Origin: Enterobacter wuhouensis
GTDB taxonomy: Bacteria; Pseudomonadota; Gammaproteobacteria; Enterobacterales; Enterobacteriaceae
Assembly (NCBI RefSeq): GCF_004331265.1
Contig: NZ_SJOO01000001.1
Location: 434,001 to 498,000, forward strand
Length of the DNA stretch: 64,000 nucleotides
Direction of reading: 5' to 3'
The position numbers and the translations under genes were made by a program. Positions 17,728 through 29,028 of the stretch are shown one piece after another. The notes under the pieces were generated by a model that was not told the DNA's origin, did no database searches, and worked only from the letters and a program-made list of their open reading frames with translations. The stretch's first letter is position 1; every line of letters starts with the position of its first letter.

Positions 17728-18736
17728 CAGTGATAACCCTCCCCATGCTGAACTTTTCCGCGAAAAACGTAATAACTCCAGAAGGTATAGACCAGAATTA
17801 CCGGAATGATTAACAGCGCGCCCACCAGCATAAAGCCCTGGCTTTGCGTCGGCGCCGCAGCCTGCCACAGTGTGATTGACGGCGGGATGATATGCGGCCA
17901 GATGCTGATCCCCAGTCCGCTAAACCCGAGGAATATCAGCCCAAGCGTTTGCACGAAGGGGAGAGTGTGGCTCTCAGGATTGTTCAGGCTTCGCCACTGG
18001 CACAGGCTCAGCAACACCACCAGGACAGGAACGGGCAGCAGATAAAAGAGATTTGGCAGCGTGAACCAGCGCTCGGCGATTGCCGGTTGCGCCAGCGGCG
18101 TCCACAGGCTGATTGCCGCAATAAACAGCAGCAGGACGATCAGCAGGGTTTTCGATACCTGGCGCATCCGCACCTGCAGGCTATTTCCACTTTTCATTAC
18201 CAGCCACGTGGCGCCTAACAGCGCATAGGCCACGACAAGCCCCGCGCCGCAGAAAAGGTTAAATACGGTTAACCAGTCAAACGGGCCGCCGCTGTACGCG
18301 CGGCCCGTGACGGCGAAACCGTTAATCACAGCCCCCACCGTGATGCCCTGCGTGAAGGTGGCAAGGATCGACCCGCCAATGAAGGCTTTATCCCAGAAGG
18401 GACGGTGGGCCGGCGTGGCTTTAAAGCGAAATTCAAACGCTACTCCGCGGAAGATAAGCCCGATCAGCATTAACGTCAGCGGGATGGTCAGCGCGTCGAC
18501 GATCACCGCGTAGGCCAGCGGAAAGGCGCCGAAGAGCGCCGCGCCGCCCAGCACCAGCCAGGTTTCATTTCCGTCCCAGACGGGGGCGACGCTGTTGACC
18601 ATCACGTCGCGATCGTCGGCGTTCTGCGTTGCCGGGAACAGAATGCCAATCCCCAGATCAAAGCCGTCCATCACGATATACATCAGCGTGGCGAAGACGA
18701 TAATGACAAACCAGATAATGGAAAGATCGATACCCA

Positions 18737-18737
<1 letters not shown>
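17727..18737 (-). CDS. cioB: Cytochrome bd-type quinol oxidase subunit II (CioB)
   Basis: A 336-residue inner-membrane protein with about nine helices, shorter than E. coli CydB and typical of CioB. It opens with IDLSIIWFVIIVFATLMYIVMDGFD cut in two recognisable parts: the first helix, then VMDGFDLGIGILFP. NSVAPVWDGNETWLV and GAFPLAYA are also conserved. With subunit I it oxidises ubiquinol and reduces oxygen to water. Its start overlaps the cioA stop by one base (TAATG). Replace the generic cydB annotation only if a phylogeny supports the Cio branch. Confidence 0.9.
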
Positions 18738-20137
<1,400 letters not shown>

Positions 20138-20530
20138 GCACAGCCTCAATGTCAAACGGTGTACTGTTATGGTATAGGGCCGGAAAGGGGACTATCAGAC
20201 GCAGAAAAGGATTTTTTATGTATAACAGTTATCTAAAATCCGGTTTTTCCGTCATCTGATATGCCTGCGGTGAATGCATAAAAAAGTTATTTTTATGATT
20301 TTTACGCATTAAACCTCTTGCTTTGTCGTCAGCGAAGTGCGTTAATGGTCTTCTGGTTTTAAGTCCAAATAAATATCTGACGTAGTTTTATAAAGCAGTT
20401 CTCATCACGTTGTGCCTCTCCGCAGCCTCTCTTGGGTCTTTATCTACTTTCCGATTCGTTTTTGTTTAAAACCATTATTGCCCTATCGGCCCATTAGTAA
20501 TTTACGTTTTTACGTTTACAGGAGAATCTT
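20138..20530. other. Intergenic region upstream of cioA and the Cys-rich small gene
   Basis: About 390 bases with no gene seen. It must hold the cioA promoter on the left and, on the right, a promoter and leader for the small Cys-rich protein. A TGACGTA at 20378-20384 resembles the start of the cold box found in leaders of cspA-type mRNAs, about 150 bases before the start codon. The region is AT-rich at 20210-20310. Confidence 0.4.
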
Positions 20531-20719
20531 ATGACTTCTTATATCCATTTCCGCTGCCCATGCTGCCATGGCTCGCAGTACCGTACCTCCGCCTTTGACG
20601 TGTCTGAGGCAAATCCGTTCGGCGCCAAATGCATTTTTTGCAAATCGCCGATGATTACGCTCGACCACCTGGCCGCTGCGCGTTCCGCACAGAGTCACGT
20701 TACCGAGTTCCGTAAATAA
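20531..20719 (+). CDS. Small Cys-rich protein of the YmcF/YnfQ cold-shock type
   Basis: A 62-residue protein with two zinc-ribbon-like cysteine pairs (RCPCCHGS and CIFCKSP) and the stretch SQYRTSAFDVSEANPFGAK. This closely resembles what I recall of the E. coli small proteins YmcF and YnfQ, which are induced by cold, have the same length and are encoded near csp genes. No csp gene is next to it here. The start has CAGGAGAATCTT upstream. The possible cold box in its long leader fits, but cold induction is an inference. Confidence 0.75.
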   Translation: MTSYIHFRCPCCHGSQYRTSAFDVSEANPFGAKCIFCKSPMITLDHLAAARSAQSHVTEFRK

Positions 20720-20799
20720 TAACCGCGTTTTCATAACAGTTAGCAAAATCTTCTCTTTTTCTCCTGCTGATATACACTGTCGGCAATAAGGAGAATCTG

Positions 20800-22209
20800 A
20801 TGAAAAAATACCAGCGTCTGGCGCAACAAATTATCTCGCAGATTGAGCTTGGCGTATGGCTGCCGGGCGACAAGTTGCCTTCTCTGCGAGAGCAGGTGGC
20901 GAGCAGCGGGTTGAGTTTTATGACCGTCGGCCACGCGTATCAGATGCTGGAAAGTCAGGGGCGCATCGTCGCCAGACCGCAGTCGGGCTATTACGTTGCC
21001 TCGCGCCCGACCGCGCAACAGCCTGCCCCCCCCGCGCAGGTCATGCGTGACGAAGTGGTGGACATCAACACCTATATCTTCGACGTACTGCAGGCCAGCC
21101 GCGACCCGTCCGTTGTACCCTTTGCCTCCGCGTTTCCCGATCCCCGGCTTTTCCCGCTCCAGCAGCTTAATCGTTCCCTTGCTAACGTCAGCAAAACCGC
21201 CACGGCGATGAGCGTGATTGAAAACCTGCCGCCGGGAAACGTCGACCTGCGTCACGCCATTGCCCGTCGTTATGCACAGCAGGGGATGAACATCTCTCCG
21301 GAAGAGATTGTTATCACCGCCGGTGCGCTCGAAGCATTGAACCTCAGCCTGCAGGCCGTCACGGAACCGGGTGACTGGGTGATCGTTGAAAATCCCTGCT
21401 TTTACGGCGCGCTGCAGGCGCTGGAACGCCTGAAGCTGAAAGCTTTATCTATCGCGACGGATGTTCGCGAGGGGATCGACCTGAATGCCCTTGAACAGGC
21501 CCTCAACGATTACCCGGTAAAAGCCTGCTGGCTAATGACCAACAGCCAAAATCCGCTTGGCTTTACGCTGAGCGCAGAGAAAAAAGCCCGTCTGGTTGCG
21601 CTGTTAACCCGTCATAACGTCACCCTGATAGAAGATGATGTTTACAGCGAGCTCTATTTTGGGCGCGAAAAGCCGCTCCCGGCCAAAGCCTGGGACCAGC
21701 AGGACATGACGCTGCACTGTTCGTCATTCTCTAAATGTCTGGTGGCGGGCTTTCGTATCGGCTGGGTGGCGGCGGGAAAACATGCGCGGCGCATTCAGCA
21801 CCTGCAGCTGATGAGCACGTTATCCACCAGCTCTCCGATGCAGCTGGCGCTGGTGGATTACCTGGCGACCAAACGCTACGACGCGCACCTTCGCCGCCTG
21901 AGGCGCACGCTGGCCGAGCGCAAGCAGCAGGCATGGCAGGCACTTTTACGCCATATGCCGGCGGGCGTTAAAATCCATCATAACGACAGCGGCTACTTTT
22001 TATGGCTGGAACTTCCCGCCGGGCTGGATGCAGGGCTGCTGAGCGAAAAAGCGTTGCCTCATCACATCAGCATTGCACCCGGAAAGATGTTTTCAACATC
22101 CGATGTCTGGACGCCGTTCTTTCGGTTTAATACGTCCTGGGCGTGGGGGGAGCGTGAAGAACAGGCCGTGAACCAGCTAGGAAAATTAATTCGCGAGATG
22201 CTGGATTAA
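20800..22209 (+). CDS. ydcR: MocR-type GntR/aminotransferase regulator YdcR
   Basis: A 469-residue regulator with an N-terminal GntR winged helix (MKKYQRLAQQIISQIELGVW, then LPSLREQVASSGLSFMTV) and a class I aminotransferase-fold domain that binds pyridoxal phosphate. The PLP lysine lies in HCSSFSKCLVAGFRIGW. LMTNSQNPLGFTL and IEDDVYSELYFG are also typical. It closely matches E. coli YdcR and, as there, sits just upstream of ydcSTUV-patD, which it probably controls. The ribosome site is AAGGAGAATCTG. Confidence 0.95.
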   Translation: MKKYQRLAQQIISQIELGVWLPGDKLPSLREQVASSGLSFMTVGHAYQMLESQGRIVARPQSGYYVASRPTAQQPAPPAQVMRDEVVDINTYIFDVLQASRDPSVVPFASAFPDPRLFPLQQLNRSLANVSKTATAMSVIENLPPGNVDLRHAIARRYAQQGMNISPEEIVITAGALEALNLSLQAVTEPGDWVIVENPCFYGALQALERLKLKALSIATDVREGIDLNALEQALNDYPVKACWLMTNSQNPLGFTLSAEKKARLVALLTRHNVTLIEDDVYSELYFGREKPLPAKAWDQQDMTLHCSSFSKCLVAGFRIGWVAAGKHARRIQHLQLMSTLSTSSPMQLALVDYLATKRYDAHLRRLRRTLAERKQQAWQALLRHMPAGVKIHHNDSGYFLWLELPAGLDAGLLSEKALPHHISIAPGKMFSTSDVWTPFFRFNTSWAWGEREEQAVNQLGKLIREMLD

Positions 22210-22483
22210 TATTTCTCCCCCTCCCATGCCAATAATCACTCCTTATCTTTCAGATGGCCCCGCGAATATCCATCGGGGGGGCATCATAGGAAATCTGCAT
22301 ACTCCCGCTTACGGCTAACCCCTTGTCTATAATCCAGTTAACGGGGAATGCGCCCTCTGTCACACCTTGATGAAATTTCCTGAAGCCGCGCGGTGCGGCG
22401 CATTTGCGCGGTCTACGTTTAACTAGGGAGATATTTTTACGGCACGGCTGCCGCTAAATTTCATTGCGACAGGAGTAAACCTT

Positions 22484-23629
22484 ATGAGCAAAAAATTTGC
22501 ATGCAGCAGCCTGTGCGCGCTCGGCATGACGATCGTGACGGCGCAAGCCGCCGAGCCGCCAAAGGCAATCGGCAACGGAGAGGGGCGTCTTGATATCATC
22601 GCCTGGCCGGGGTATATCGAACGCGGTCAGACCGATAAAAATTACGACTGGGTCACCCAGTTTGAGAAAGAGACGGGCTGTGCGGTCAATGTGAAAACCG
22701 CCGCGACCTCGGATGAGATGGTCAGCCTGATGGCGAAGGGCGGTTACGATTTGGTTACCGCATCGGGTGATGCATCGCTGCGCCTCATTGCCGGTAAACG
22801 CGTTCAGCCGATTAACCCCGACCTGATCCCCAACTGGAAGACAATCGATCCGCGCATTGTGAAGGGGGCCTGGTTCAACGTGGGCGGTAAAGTCTACGGC
22901 ACGCCGTACCAGTGGGGCCCCAATCTGCTGATGTACAACACCAAAACCTTCCCGACGCCTCCCGACAGCTGGAGCGTGGTTTTCGTTAAGCAGGATCTTC
23001 CGGACGGTAAAACCAATCAGGGTCGCGTGCAGGCGTATGACGGCCCTATCTATATCGCCGATGCGGCGCTGTTCGTTAAATCAACCCAGCCGCAGTTGGG
23101 CATCACCGATCCGTACCAGCTCACCGAACAACAGTATGCCGCGGTGCTGAAGGTGCTGCGCGACCAGCACGCGCTGATCCACCGCTACTGGCACGATACG
23201 ACCGTTCAGATGAGCGATTTCAAAAATGAAGGCGTGGTCGCGTCCAGCGCCTGGCCGTATCAGGCCAACGCCCTGAAAGCAGAAAATCAGCCCGTCGCCA
23301 CCGTGTTTCCGAAAGAGGGGGTAACGGGCTGGGCGGATACCACCATGCTTCACGCCGAGGCTAAACACCCGATGTGCGCCTACAGGTGGATGAACTGGTC
23401 ACTTACCCCAAAATTACAGGGCGATCTGGCCGCCTGGTTTGGCTCACTGCCGGTGGTGGCGGAGGGGTGCAAGGCCAGCACGCTGCTGGGGGACAAAGGG
23501 TGCGAAACCAACGGCTATAACGCTTTCGACAAAATCATGTTCTGGAAAACCCCGATCGCAGACGGCGGAAAGTATGTTTCGTACAGCCGCTGGACGCAGG
23601 ATTACATCGCCATCATGGGTGGTCGTTAA
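22484..23629 (+). CDS. ydcS: ABC transporter substrate-binding protein YdcS
   Basis: A 381-residue periplasmic binding protein of the spermidine/putrescine (PotD/PotF) family, the same length as E. coli YdcS. A signal peptide of about 22 residues ends at AQA before AEPPKAIG. Typical parts are LDIIAWPGYIERGQ, YDLVTASGDASLRLI, YGTPYQWGPNLLMYN and SSAWPYQANALK. In E. coli the protein has also been reported to make poly-3-hydroxybutyrate. It heads the operon that ends with patD. The ribosome site is ACAGGAG. Confidence 0.95.
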   Translation: MSKKFACSSLCALGMTIVTAQAAEPPKAIGNGEGRLDIIAWPGYIERGQTDKNYDWVTQFEKETGCAVNVKTAATSDEMVSLMAKGGYDLVTASGDASLRLIAGKRVQPINPDLIPNWKTIDPRIVKGAWFNVGGKVYGTPYQWGPNLLMYNTKTFPTPPDSWSVVFVKQDLPDGKTNQGRVQAYDGPIYIADAALFVKSTQPQLGITDPYQLTEQQYAAVLKVLRDQHALIHRYWHDTTVQMSDFKNEGVVASSAWPYQANALKAENQPVATVFPKEGVTGWADTTMLHAEAKHPMCAYRWMNWSLTPKLQGDLAAWFGSLPVVAEGCKASTLLGDKGCETNGYNAFDKIMFWKTPIADGGKYVSYSRWTQDYIAIMGGR

Positions 23630-23646
23630 TCGCCCGGGAGCAGAGC

Positions 23647-24660
23647 ATGACGTACGCGGTAGAATTTAACGACGTTTCCCGTCTGTACGGTGACGTGCGG
23701 GCGGTGGATGGCGTCACCATTGGCATTCGCGACGGGGAGTTTTTCTCTATGCTGGGGCCTTCGGGCTCCGGCAAAACCACCTGCCTGCGCCTGATTGCCG
23801 GTTTTGAACAGCTCTCCGGCGGCGCGATAAAGATTTTCGGCAAAGAGGCGAGCGAGCTTCCTCCCTGGGAGCGGGATGTGAATACCGTTTTCCAGGATTA
23901 TGCGCTGTTCCCCCATATGTCCATTCTGGATAACGTCGCCTACGGGCTGATGGTGAAAGGCGTCGACAGGAAAAAGCGGCACACACAGGCGCGCGAGGCG
24001 CTGGATAAGGTGGGATTAAGCTTCGCCGTTGCGCGTAAGCCTTCCCAGCTTTCGGGCGGACAGCGCCAGCGTGTCGCCATCGCGCGAGCGCTGGTTAATG
24101 AACCGCGCGTGCTGCTGCTGGATGAGCCCTTAGGCGCACTGGATCTCAAGCTGCGCGAGCAGATGCAGTTTGAGCTGAAAAAACTTCAGCAGGAGCTGGG
24201 GATCACCTTTATTTTCGTCACCCACGATCAGGGCGAAGCGCTGTCGATGTCTGACCGGGTGGCGGTATTCAACAATGGCCGTATCGAGCAGGTTGATACT
24301 CCGCGCGAGCTTTACATGCGCCCGCGCACGCCCTTTGTGGCGGGTTTTGTCGGCACCTCCAACGTTTTTGACGCCAGCTTTGCCGGGAAAGTGTGTGGAA
24401 TGTCCGGCATGTATTCGCTTCGACCGGAACATATTCGCCTTAACGAAGGCGGGGAGGTTCAGGTTCAGGGCACCGTGCAGGCCGTGCAGTACCAGGGCGC
24501 GGCGACGCGCCTTGAGCTAAAGCTGGCGGACGGCGAAAAGCTGCTGGTGAGTCAGGCCAACCTCAGCGATGCCGCAATGCTAAACGGCGTTGAGCCGGGC
24601 CAGCAGGTGCTGGCGTCATGGTCGCGCGAGGCCATGGTACTGCTTCACGAGGAGAGGTGA
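23647..24660 (+). CDS. ydcT: ABC transporter ATP-binding protein YdcT
   Basis: A 337-residue ATPase of the PotA type. Walker A is GPSGSGKTT near residue 40, the signature is LSGGQRQRV, Walker B is LLLDEPLGALD, and the switch is FVTHDQGEA. A C-terminal TOBE-like domain (about residues 245-337) is present. It lies 17 bases after ydcS and one base before ydcU and powers the same importer. Confidence 0.95.
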   Translation: MTYAVEFNDVSRLYGDVRAVDGVTIGIRDGEFFSMLGPSGSGKTTCLRLIAGFEQLSGGAIKIFGKEASELPPWERDVNTVFQDYALFPHMSILDNVAYGLMVKGVDRKKRHTQAREALDKVGLSFAVARKPSQLSGGQRQRVAIARALVNEPRVLLLDEPLGALDLKLREQMQFELKKLQQELGITFIFVTHDQGEALSMSDRVAVFNNGRIEQVDTPRELYMRPRTPFVAGFVGTSNVFDASFAGKVCGMSGMYSLRPEHIRLNEGGEVQVQGTVQAVQYQGAATRLELKLADGEKLLVSQANLSDAAMLNGVEPGQQVLASWSREAMVLLHEER

Positions 24661-24661
24661 A

Positions 24662-25606
24662 ATGGACAGGAGCATTTCACGTTCGCCTTCATCGCGAAGC
24701 GCCTTAAGCCGCTTTACCGCGCTAGTGTGGCGTAAACCGTCGCTTGGCCTGTTCTTGCTGCTGATTGCGCCGCTGATGTGGTTCGGCATCGTCTATTTAG
24801 GCTCACTCCTGACGCTGCTGTGGCAGGGATTTTATACCTTCGACGACTTTACCATGTCGGTCACGCCGGACCTGACCTTTGCCAACCTCAAGGCGCTCTT
24901 CAACCCCGCGAACTACGACATCATCGTGCGTACCCTGGTGATGGCTATCGCGGTGACTCTGGCCAGCGCGATCCTGGCGTTTCCGATGGCCTGGTATATG
25001 GCGCGCTACACCCGAGGAAAGTGGAAAGCGTTCTTCTATATCGCCGTTATGCTCCCGATGTGGGCGAGCTATATCGTCAAAGCCTATGCCTGGACGCTGC
25101 TTCTGGCAAAAGACGGGGTAGCGCAATGGTTTCTCGGACATATGGGGCTGGAGCCGATCCTGACGTCCATTCTCACGCTGCCTGCTGTTGGGGGTAATAC
25201 GCTCTCGACCTCGGGGCTTGGGCGCTTTCTGGTTTTCGTCTATATCTGGCTGCCGTTTATGATCCTGCCCGTGCAGGCGGCGCTGGAACGACTGCCAGCC
25301 TCTTTGCTGCAGGCCTCGGCCGACCTGGGCGCAAGGCCTCGTCAGACGTTTCGTTACGTCGTCCTGCCGCTGGCCATTCCGGGTATTGCGGCCGGCTCGA
25401 TATTTACGTTCTCGCTGACGCTCGGGGATTTTATCGTGCCTCAGCTGGTGGGGCCTCCGGGCTACTTTATTGGCAATATGGTTTATTCCCAGCAGGGGGC
25501 TATCGGCAATATGCCCATGGCCGCCGCCTTCACGCTGGTGCCGATTGTGCTTATCTCACTCTATCTGGCGTTCGTTAAACGTCTGGGAGCATTCGATGCA
25601 CTCTGA
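24662..25606 (+). CDS. ydcU: ABC transporter permease YdcU
   Basis: A 314-residue inner-membrane permease of the PotB type with six helices. The EAA loop is [20 protein letters not shown]. The ATG at 24662 has GAGGAGAGGTGA upstream and follows the ydcT stop by one base; it matches the E. coli start apart from a variable N-terminal tail. It pairs with YdcV. Confidence 0.94.
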   Translation: MDRSISRSPSSRSALSRFTALVWRKPSLGLFLLLIAPLMWFGIVYLGSLLTLLWQGFYTFDDFTMSVTPDLTFANLKALFNPANYDIIVRTLVMAIAVTLASAILAFPMAWYMARYTRGKWKAFFYIAVMLPMWASYIVKAYAWTLLLAKDGVAQWFLGHMGLEPILTSILTLPAVGGNTLSTSGLGRFLVFVYIWLPFMILPVQAALERLPASLLQASADLGARPRQTFRYVVLPLAIPGIAAGSIFTFSLTLGDFIVPQLVGPPGYFIGNMVYSQQGAIGNMPMAAAFTLVPIVLISLYLAFVKRLGAFDAL

Positions 25607-26402
25607 GCGCGCGCCGTTGTTCCTGAAGATTGCCGCGTGGGGCGGCGTTATCTTTCTTCACTTCCCGCTGCTGATTATTGCGGCCTATGCTTTTAATACC
25701 GAGGACGCCGCCTTTAGCTTCCCGCCGAAAGGCCTGACGCTGAAGTGGTTTAGCGTGGCGGCAGGGCGTGGCGACATCATCGATTCAGTGACGTTGTCAC
25801 TTCAAATCGCTGCGCTCGCTACCGCCATTGCGCTGGTGCTTGGCACGCTTGCTGCAGCGGCGCTGTGGCGAAGCGAGTTTTTTGGCAAGAATGCCGTCTC
25901 ACTTTTACTGCTGTTGCCGATTGCCCTACCGGGGATCATAACCGGGCTGGCGCTGCTGACCGCCTTCAAAACCATCAATCTTGAGCCCGGTTTCTTTACC
26001 ATCGTGGTGGGGCACGCCACCTTCTGCGTGGTGGTGGTGTTTAACAACGTCATTGCCCGATTCCGGCGCACCTCCTGGAGTCTGGTAGAAGCCTCAATGG
26101 ATTTAGGGGCAGACGGCTGGCAAACCTTCCGCTACGTGGTGCTCCCCAATCTGGGATCGGCGCTGCTGGCGGGGGGCATGCTGGCGTTTGCGCTCTCTTT
26201 TGACGAAATTATCGTCACAACCTTTACCGCGGGACACGAGCGCACGTTACCGCTGTGGTTGCTTAACCAGCTCGGACGTCCGCGCGACGTACCGGTCACC
26301 AACGTGGTTGCGCTGCTGGTGATGCTGGTGACAACCGTCCCCATTCTGGGAGCCTGGTGGCTAACCCGCGACGGTGAGAACCTCGCCGAAAGCGGGAAAT
26401 AA
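25596..26402 (+). CDS. ydcV: ABC transporter permease YdcV
   Basis: A 268-residue permease of the PotC type, starting [17 protein letters not shown] as in E. coli. The EAA loop is [20 protein letters not shown]. It overlaps the end of ydcU by 11 bases, which indicates coupled translation. Confidence 0.94.
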   Translation: MHSERAPLFLKIAAWGGVIFLHFPLLIIAAYAFNTEDAAFSFPPKGLTLKWFSVAAGRGDIIDSVTLSLQIAALATAIALVLGTLAAAALWRSEFFGKNAVSLLLLLPIALPGIITGLALLTAFKTINLEPGFFTIVVGHATFCVVVVFNNVIARFRRTSWSLVEASMDLGADGWQTFRYVVLPNLGSALLAGGMLAFALSFDEIIVTTFTAGHERTLPLWLLNQLGRPRDVPVTNVVALLVMLVTTVPILGAWWLTRDGENLAESGK

Positions 26403-26426
26403 CGTTGAATTCAACAGGAAAATGCT

Positions 26427-27851
26427 ATGCAAAATCTACTGCTGATTAATGGTGAACTGACTGCCGGTGAAGGGGAAAAACAGCCGGTTTATAATCCCGC
26501 CACCGGCGACGTGCTGCTGGAGATCGCGGAAGCCTCGGCAGAGCAGGTCGATGCCGCAGTGCGTGCCGCCGATCGCGCTTTTGCGCAGTGGGGGCAAACC
26601 ACGCCAAAAGCCCGCTCCGAGTGTTTACTGAAGCTGGCTGACGTCATCGAGGCGCATGGCGAAGAGTTTGCCCGGCTTGAATCCCTTAACTGCGGGAAGC
26701 CGCTGCACTGTGCGCTGGGCGATGAAATACCGGCCGTGGTGGATGTTTTTCGCTTCTTTGCCGGAGCCGCGCGCACGCTGAACGGGCTGGCCGCCGGAGA
26801 GTATCTTGAGGGGCACACCTCGATGATTCGCCGTGACCCGGTGGGCGTGGTAGCGTCGATTGCCCCCTGGAACTATCCGCTGATGATGGCCGCCTGGAAG
26901 CTTGCCCCCGCGCTGGCGGCGGGGAACTGTGTGGTGATCAAACCGTCGGAAATTACCCCGCTCACGGCTTTAAAGCTCGGCGAACTGGCGAAAGATATCT
27001 TCCCTGCAGGCGTGCTGAGCGTGCTGTTTGGCCGCGGTAAGACGGTGGGCGATCCGCTTACCGGGCACGAAAAAGTGCGCATGGTTTCTCTGACCGGTTC
27101 GATTGCGACCGGAGAACATATCATTGGGCATACCGCGTCCTCAATTAAGCGCACCCACATGGAGCTGGGCGGCAAAGCGCCCGTTATCGTCTTTGACGAT
27201 GCGGATCTTGATGCGGTGGTCGACGGCGTGCAAACCTTTGGGTTCTACAATGCCGGGCAGGACTGCACGGCGGCCTGCCGGATTTATGCTCAGAAGGGCA
27301 TTTATGCCGCGCTGGTTGAAAAGCTCGGGGCGGCGGTGGCCGGCCTGAAGATGGGCGCGCCGGAAGATGAATCAACCGAGCTGGGGCCGCTCAGCTCCGC
27401 CGCACATCTCGCGCGCGTCTGTCAGGCTGTCGACGAAGCGAAAGCGCTGGACCATATCCAGGTAATCACCGGCGGGAGCAAAAGGGAGGGGGCAGGATAC
27501 TACTTCCAGCCAACTCTGCTGGCGGGGGCAAAGCAGGACGATGCGATTGTACAGCGAGAAGTGTTTGGCCCGGTCGTCAGCGTGACGCAGTTTGACGATG
27601 AAGCGCAGGTGCTGGCGTGGGCTAACGATTCGCAATACGGTCTGGCGTCATCGGTCTGGACCAAAGATGTTGGCCGTGCCCATCGCCTGAGCGCGCGCCT
27701 GCAGTACGGCTGCACCTGGGTTAACACCCATTTCATGCTGGTGAGCGAAATGCCGCACGGCGGCATGAAGTTATCAGGCTACGGGAAAGACATGTCGGTG
27801 TACGGGCTTGAGGATTATACGGTCATTCGGCATGTGATGATAAAACACTAG
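26427..27851 (+). CDS. patD: Gamma-aminobutyraldehyde dehydrogenase PatD (YdcW)
   Basis: A 474-residue NAD-dependent aldehyde dehydrogenase that oxidises 4-aminobutanal (1-pyrroline) to GABA in putrescine breakdown. Visible are [20 protein letters not shown], the cofactor loop [11 protein letters not shown], the catalytic Glu in [12 protein letters not shown] and the catalytic Cys in [11 protein letters not shown]. It closes the ydc operon, so the transporter probably brings in putrescine or a related amine. The partner transaminase PatA is not in this window. Confidence 0.95.
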   Translation: MQNLLLINGELTAGEGEKQPVYNPATGDVLLEIAEASAEQVDAAVRAADRAFAQWGQTTPKARSECLLKLADVIEAHGEEFARLESLNCGKPLHCALGDEIPAVVDVFRFFAGAARTLNGLAAGEYLEGHTSMIRRDPVGVVASIAPWNYPLMMAAWKLAPALAAGNCVVIKPSEITPLTALKLGELAKDIFPAGVLSVLFGRGKTVGDPLTGHEKVRMVSLTGSIATGEHIIGHTASSIKRTHMELGGKAPVIVFDDADLDAVVDGVQTFGFYNAGQDCTAACRIYAQKGIYAALVEKLGAAVAGLKMGAPEDESTELGPLSSAAHLARVCQAVDEAKALDHIQVITGGSKREGAGYYFQPTLLAGAKQDDAIVQREVFGPVVSVTQFDDEAQVLAWANDSQYGLASSVWTKDVGRAHRLSARLQYGCTWVNTHFMLVSEMPHGGMKLSGYGKDMSVYGLEDYTVIRHVMIKH

Positions 27852-27858
27852 GCAGTCC

Positions 27859-27884
27859 TGCCCGGCAGGTTATTCCGCCGGGCA
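27859..27884. terminator. Hairpin between patD and yoaG
   Basis: An 8-bp stem (TGCCCGGC / GCCGGGCA) with a ten-base loop lies between the convergent ends. Only a poor T stretch follows (TTCCCTTT), so termination may be partial. Confidence 0.55.
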
Positions 27885-27890
27885 TTCCCT

Positions 27891-28073
27891 TTACCAGCCG
27901 CATACCTCGTGCTCATTTTCCGTGTCGTAGGCGCGTACCGTGTTGATTAAATCCTTCACCACGTCCGCCGCGATGTCAGGAATTAACAGCTCCATTGGGG
28001 CTTCTGTTTCGTAATCCACCGAGACACCGTTGCTGTTGTTGGTGACGGTCACGGTGTAGGTTGCCTTGCCCAT
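27891..28073 (-). CDS. yoaG: YoaG
   Basis: A 60-residue protein that agrees almost residue for residue with E. coli YoaG as I remember it (MGKATYTVTVTNNSNGVSV, and the end ENEHEVCGW). E. coli YoaG is the second gene of the yeaR-yoaG operon, induced by nitrate, nitrite and nitric oxide; its job is not known. Here it follows the second yeaR copy by three bases, with its ribosome site AAGGAG overlapping that gene's end. Confidence 0.93.
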   Translation of the reverse strand: MGKATYTVTVTNNSNGVSVDYETEAPMELLIPDIAADVVKDLINTVRAYDTENEHEVCGW

Positions 28074-28076
28074 GGG

Positions 28077-28430
28077 TTACTCCTTATGTGTGTTAACCAC
28101 TTTACCGATACCGGCCCCCGTCAACGTAACGTCCGGGTCGGCAAAAAAGTCGATATTGAAATAGGTATCGTCGGTTAACAGCTCAATGCGGTGCCATTTT
28201 TGCGGCGGGGAAATACCAAATGAACCTGCTTCGATAACCAGCTCCAGATCCGGCTCGGTCGCGTCACCGTCAGCAAAGCCAAAGTAACGAACCGCACCCT
28301 GCATGACCGACAGGCGGCCATAGACGCCCGCTTTCGTATTGTGATGGGTAAATAGCGCTGCAGGCGCCGTCTCTTTGTTCCAGAAGGGGGTCGAGCGGGT
28401 ATGAACAAAATTCTCAGGAATACGTAGCAT
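28077..28430 (-). CDS. Second YeaR-like protein (DUF1971)
   Basis: A 117-residue cupin-like protein of the YeaR/TehB-N (DUF1971) family. It shares with the neighbouring yeaR the start MLRIP, HTRSTPFWNKETAPA, GVYGRLSV, QGAVRYFGFAD, IEAGSFGISPPQKWHRIE and LTDDTYFNIDFF. It is more diverged from E. coli YeaR than the upstream copy: the stretch after TAPA is shorter and it has its own tail (GKVVNTHKE). The tandem arrangement points to duplication within the operon followed by divergence. Probable role in the nitrite or NO response, by context only. Confidence 0.85.
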   Translation of the reverse strand: MLRIPENFVHTRSTPFWNKETAPAALFTHHNTKAGVYGRLSVMQGAVRYFGFADGDATEPDLELVIEAGSFGISPPQKWHRIELLTDDTYFNIDFFADPDVTLTGAGIGKVVNTHKE

Positions 28431-28457
28431 AATGGTTTCCTTCTTAGCGTCTGGCGC

Positions 28458-28784
28458 TTACAGAGATTTCAACACCTCGGGTTCGACAAAGAAGTCGATA
28501 TTGAACAGGGTGTCATCGGTCATGGCCTCAATGTGATGCCATCTCTCCGGCGGGAAAACACCGAAATGGCCCGCCTCGATAATCAATTCGCTGTCAGGCT
28601 CGGGGGTAAATTCATCAGCATAGCCCAAATAACGTACTGCACCCTGCGCAACAGAGAGGCGAGGGTAAACGCCAGGACGCGTGCCTTTGTCCAGGTGACG
28701 CTGAAAAATCCCCGCGGGTGCCGTCTCTTTATTCCAGAACGGGGTGGAGCGGGTATGAATACAACTTTGCGGAATGCGTAGCAT
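28458..28784 (-). CDS. yeaR: YeaR
   Basis: A 108-residue DUF1971 cupin-like protein that follows E. coli YeaR closely (RSTPFWNKETAPAGIF, then LDKGTRPGVYPRLSV, then PPERWHHIEAMTDDTLFN). It is about ten residues shorter at the C-terminus (ends VLKSL). E. coli yeaR is repressed by NsrR and activated by NarL/NarP, and is induced by nitrate without need for FNR. First gene of a three-gene operon; ribosome site GGGAGG. An NsrR-like operator lies about 60 bases upstream. Confidence 0.92.
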   Translation of the reverse strand: MLRIPQSCIHTRSTPFWNKETAPAGIFQRHLDKGTRPGVYPRLSVAQGAVRYLGYADEFTPEPDSELIIEAGHFGVFPPERWHHIEAMTDDTLFNIDFFVEPEVLKSL

Positions 28785-28844
28785 ATTTCCTCCCTTAAAA
28801 GCCTGCCTTTATTAAACCGCGTTCGGCATGTCAAAATTTATCAA

Positions 28845-28867
28845 AAAGTGCATTTAAGATGCATGTT
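28845..28867 (-). promoter_or_regulatory. NsrR-like operator of the yeaR operon
   Basis: On the minus strand the half-sites AACATGCATCT and AAATGCACTTT flank one base. They fit the NsrR consensus (AANATGCATTT, one base, AAATGCATNTT) with two mismatches in 21 defined positions. The site is 61-83 bases before the yeaR start, a fitting place for repression by the NO sensor NsrR. Confidence 0.75.
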
Positions 28868-28965
28868 ATAAGAAATGATTAGTCCTGCTCCTCAAGGGAT
28901 GTTAAGGGAAGTACTCAGTTGTTATTATCCTTAATATTTAAGTGGTTATGGTGTAACGAAAAAAC

Positions 28966-28979
28966 TTGATCTGTATCAA
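28966..28979. promoter_or_regulatory. FNR box upstream of ortT
   Basis: TTGATCTGTATCAA is a perfect match to the FNR consensus TTGAT-N4-ATCAA. The centre is about 57 bases before the ortT start, so a class II promoter would start transcription near 29014. The divergent yeaR operon is 180 bases away on the other side. Confidence 0.75.
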
Positions 28980-29028
28980 CATATGACGCATATTGCGTGC
29001 GGTTATTTTTTCGGCTCAGGTAAACAGA

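Noticed and set aside
22440..22455. GGCAC-N7-GC resembling a sigma-54 promoter before ydcS
   Set aside because: Spacing of GG and GC is right, but the -12 part reads CCGC instead of TTGC and the first T is missing. Too weak without further evidence.
28900..28920. NarL-type heptamer (TACTTCC on the minus strand) near yeaR
   Set aside because: Expected from E. coli biology, but a single imperfect heptamer is not distinguishable from chance.
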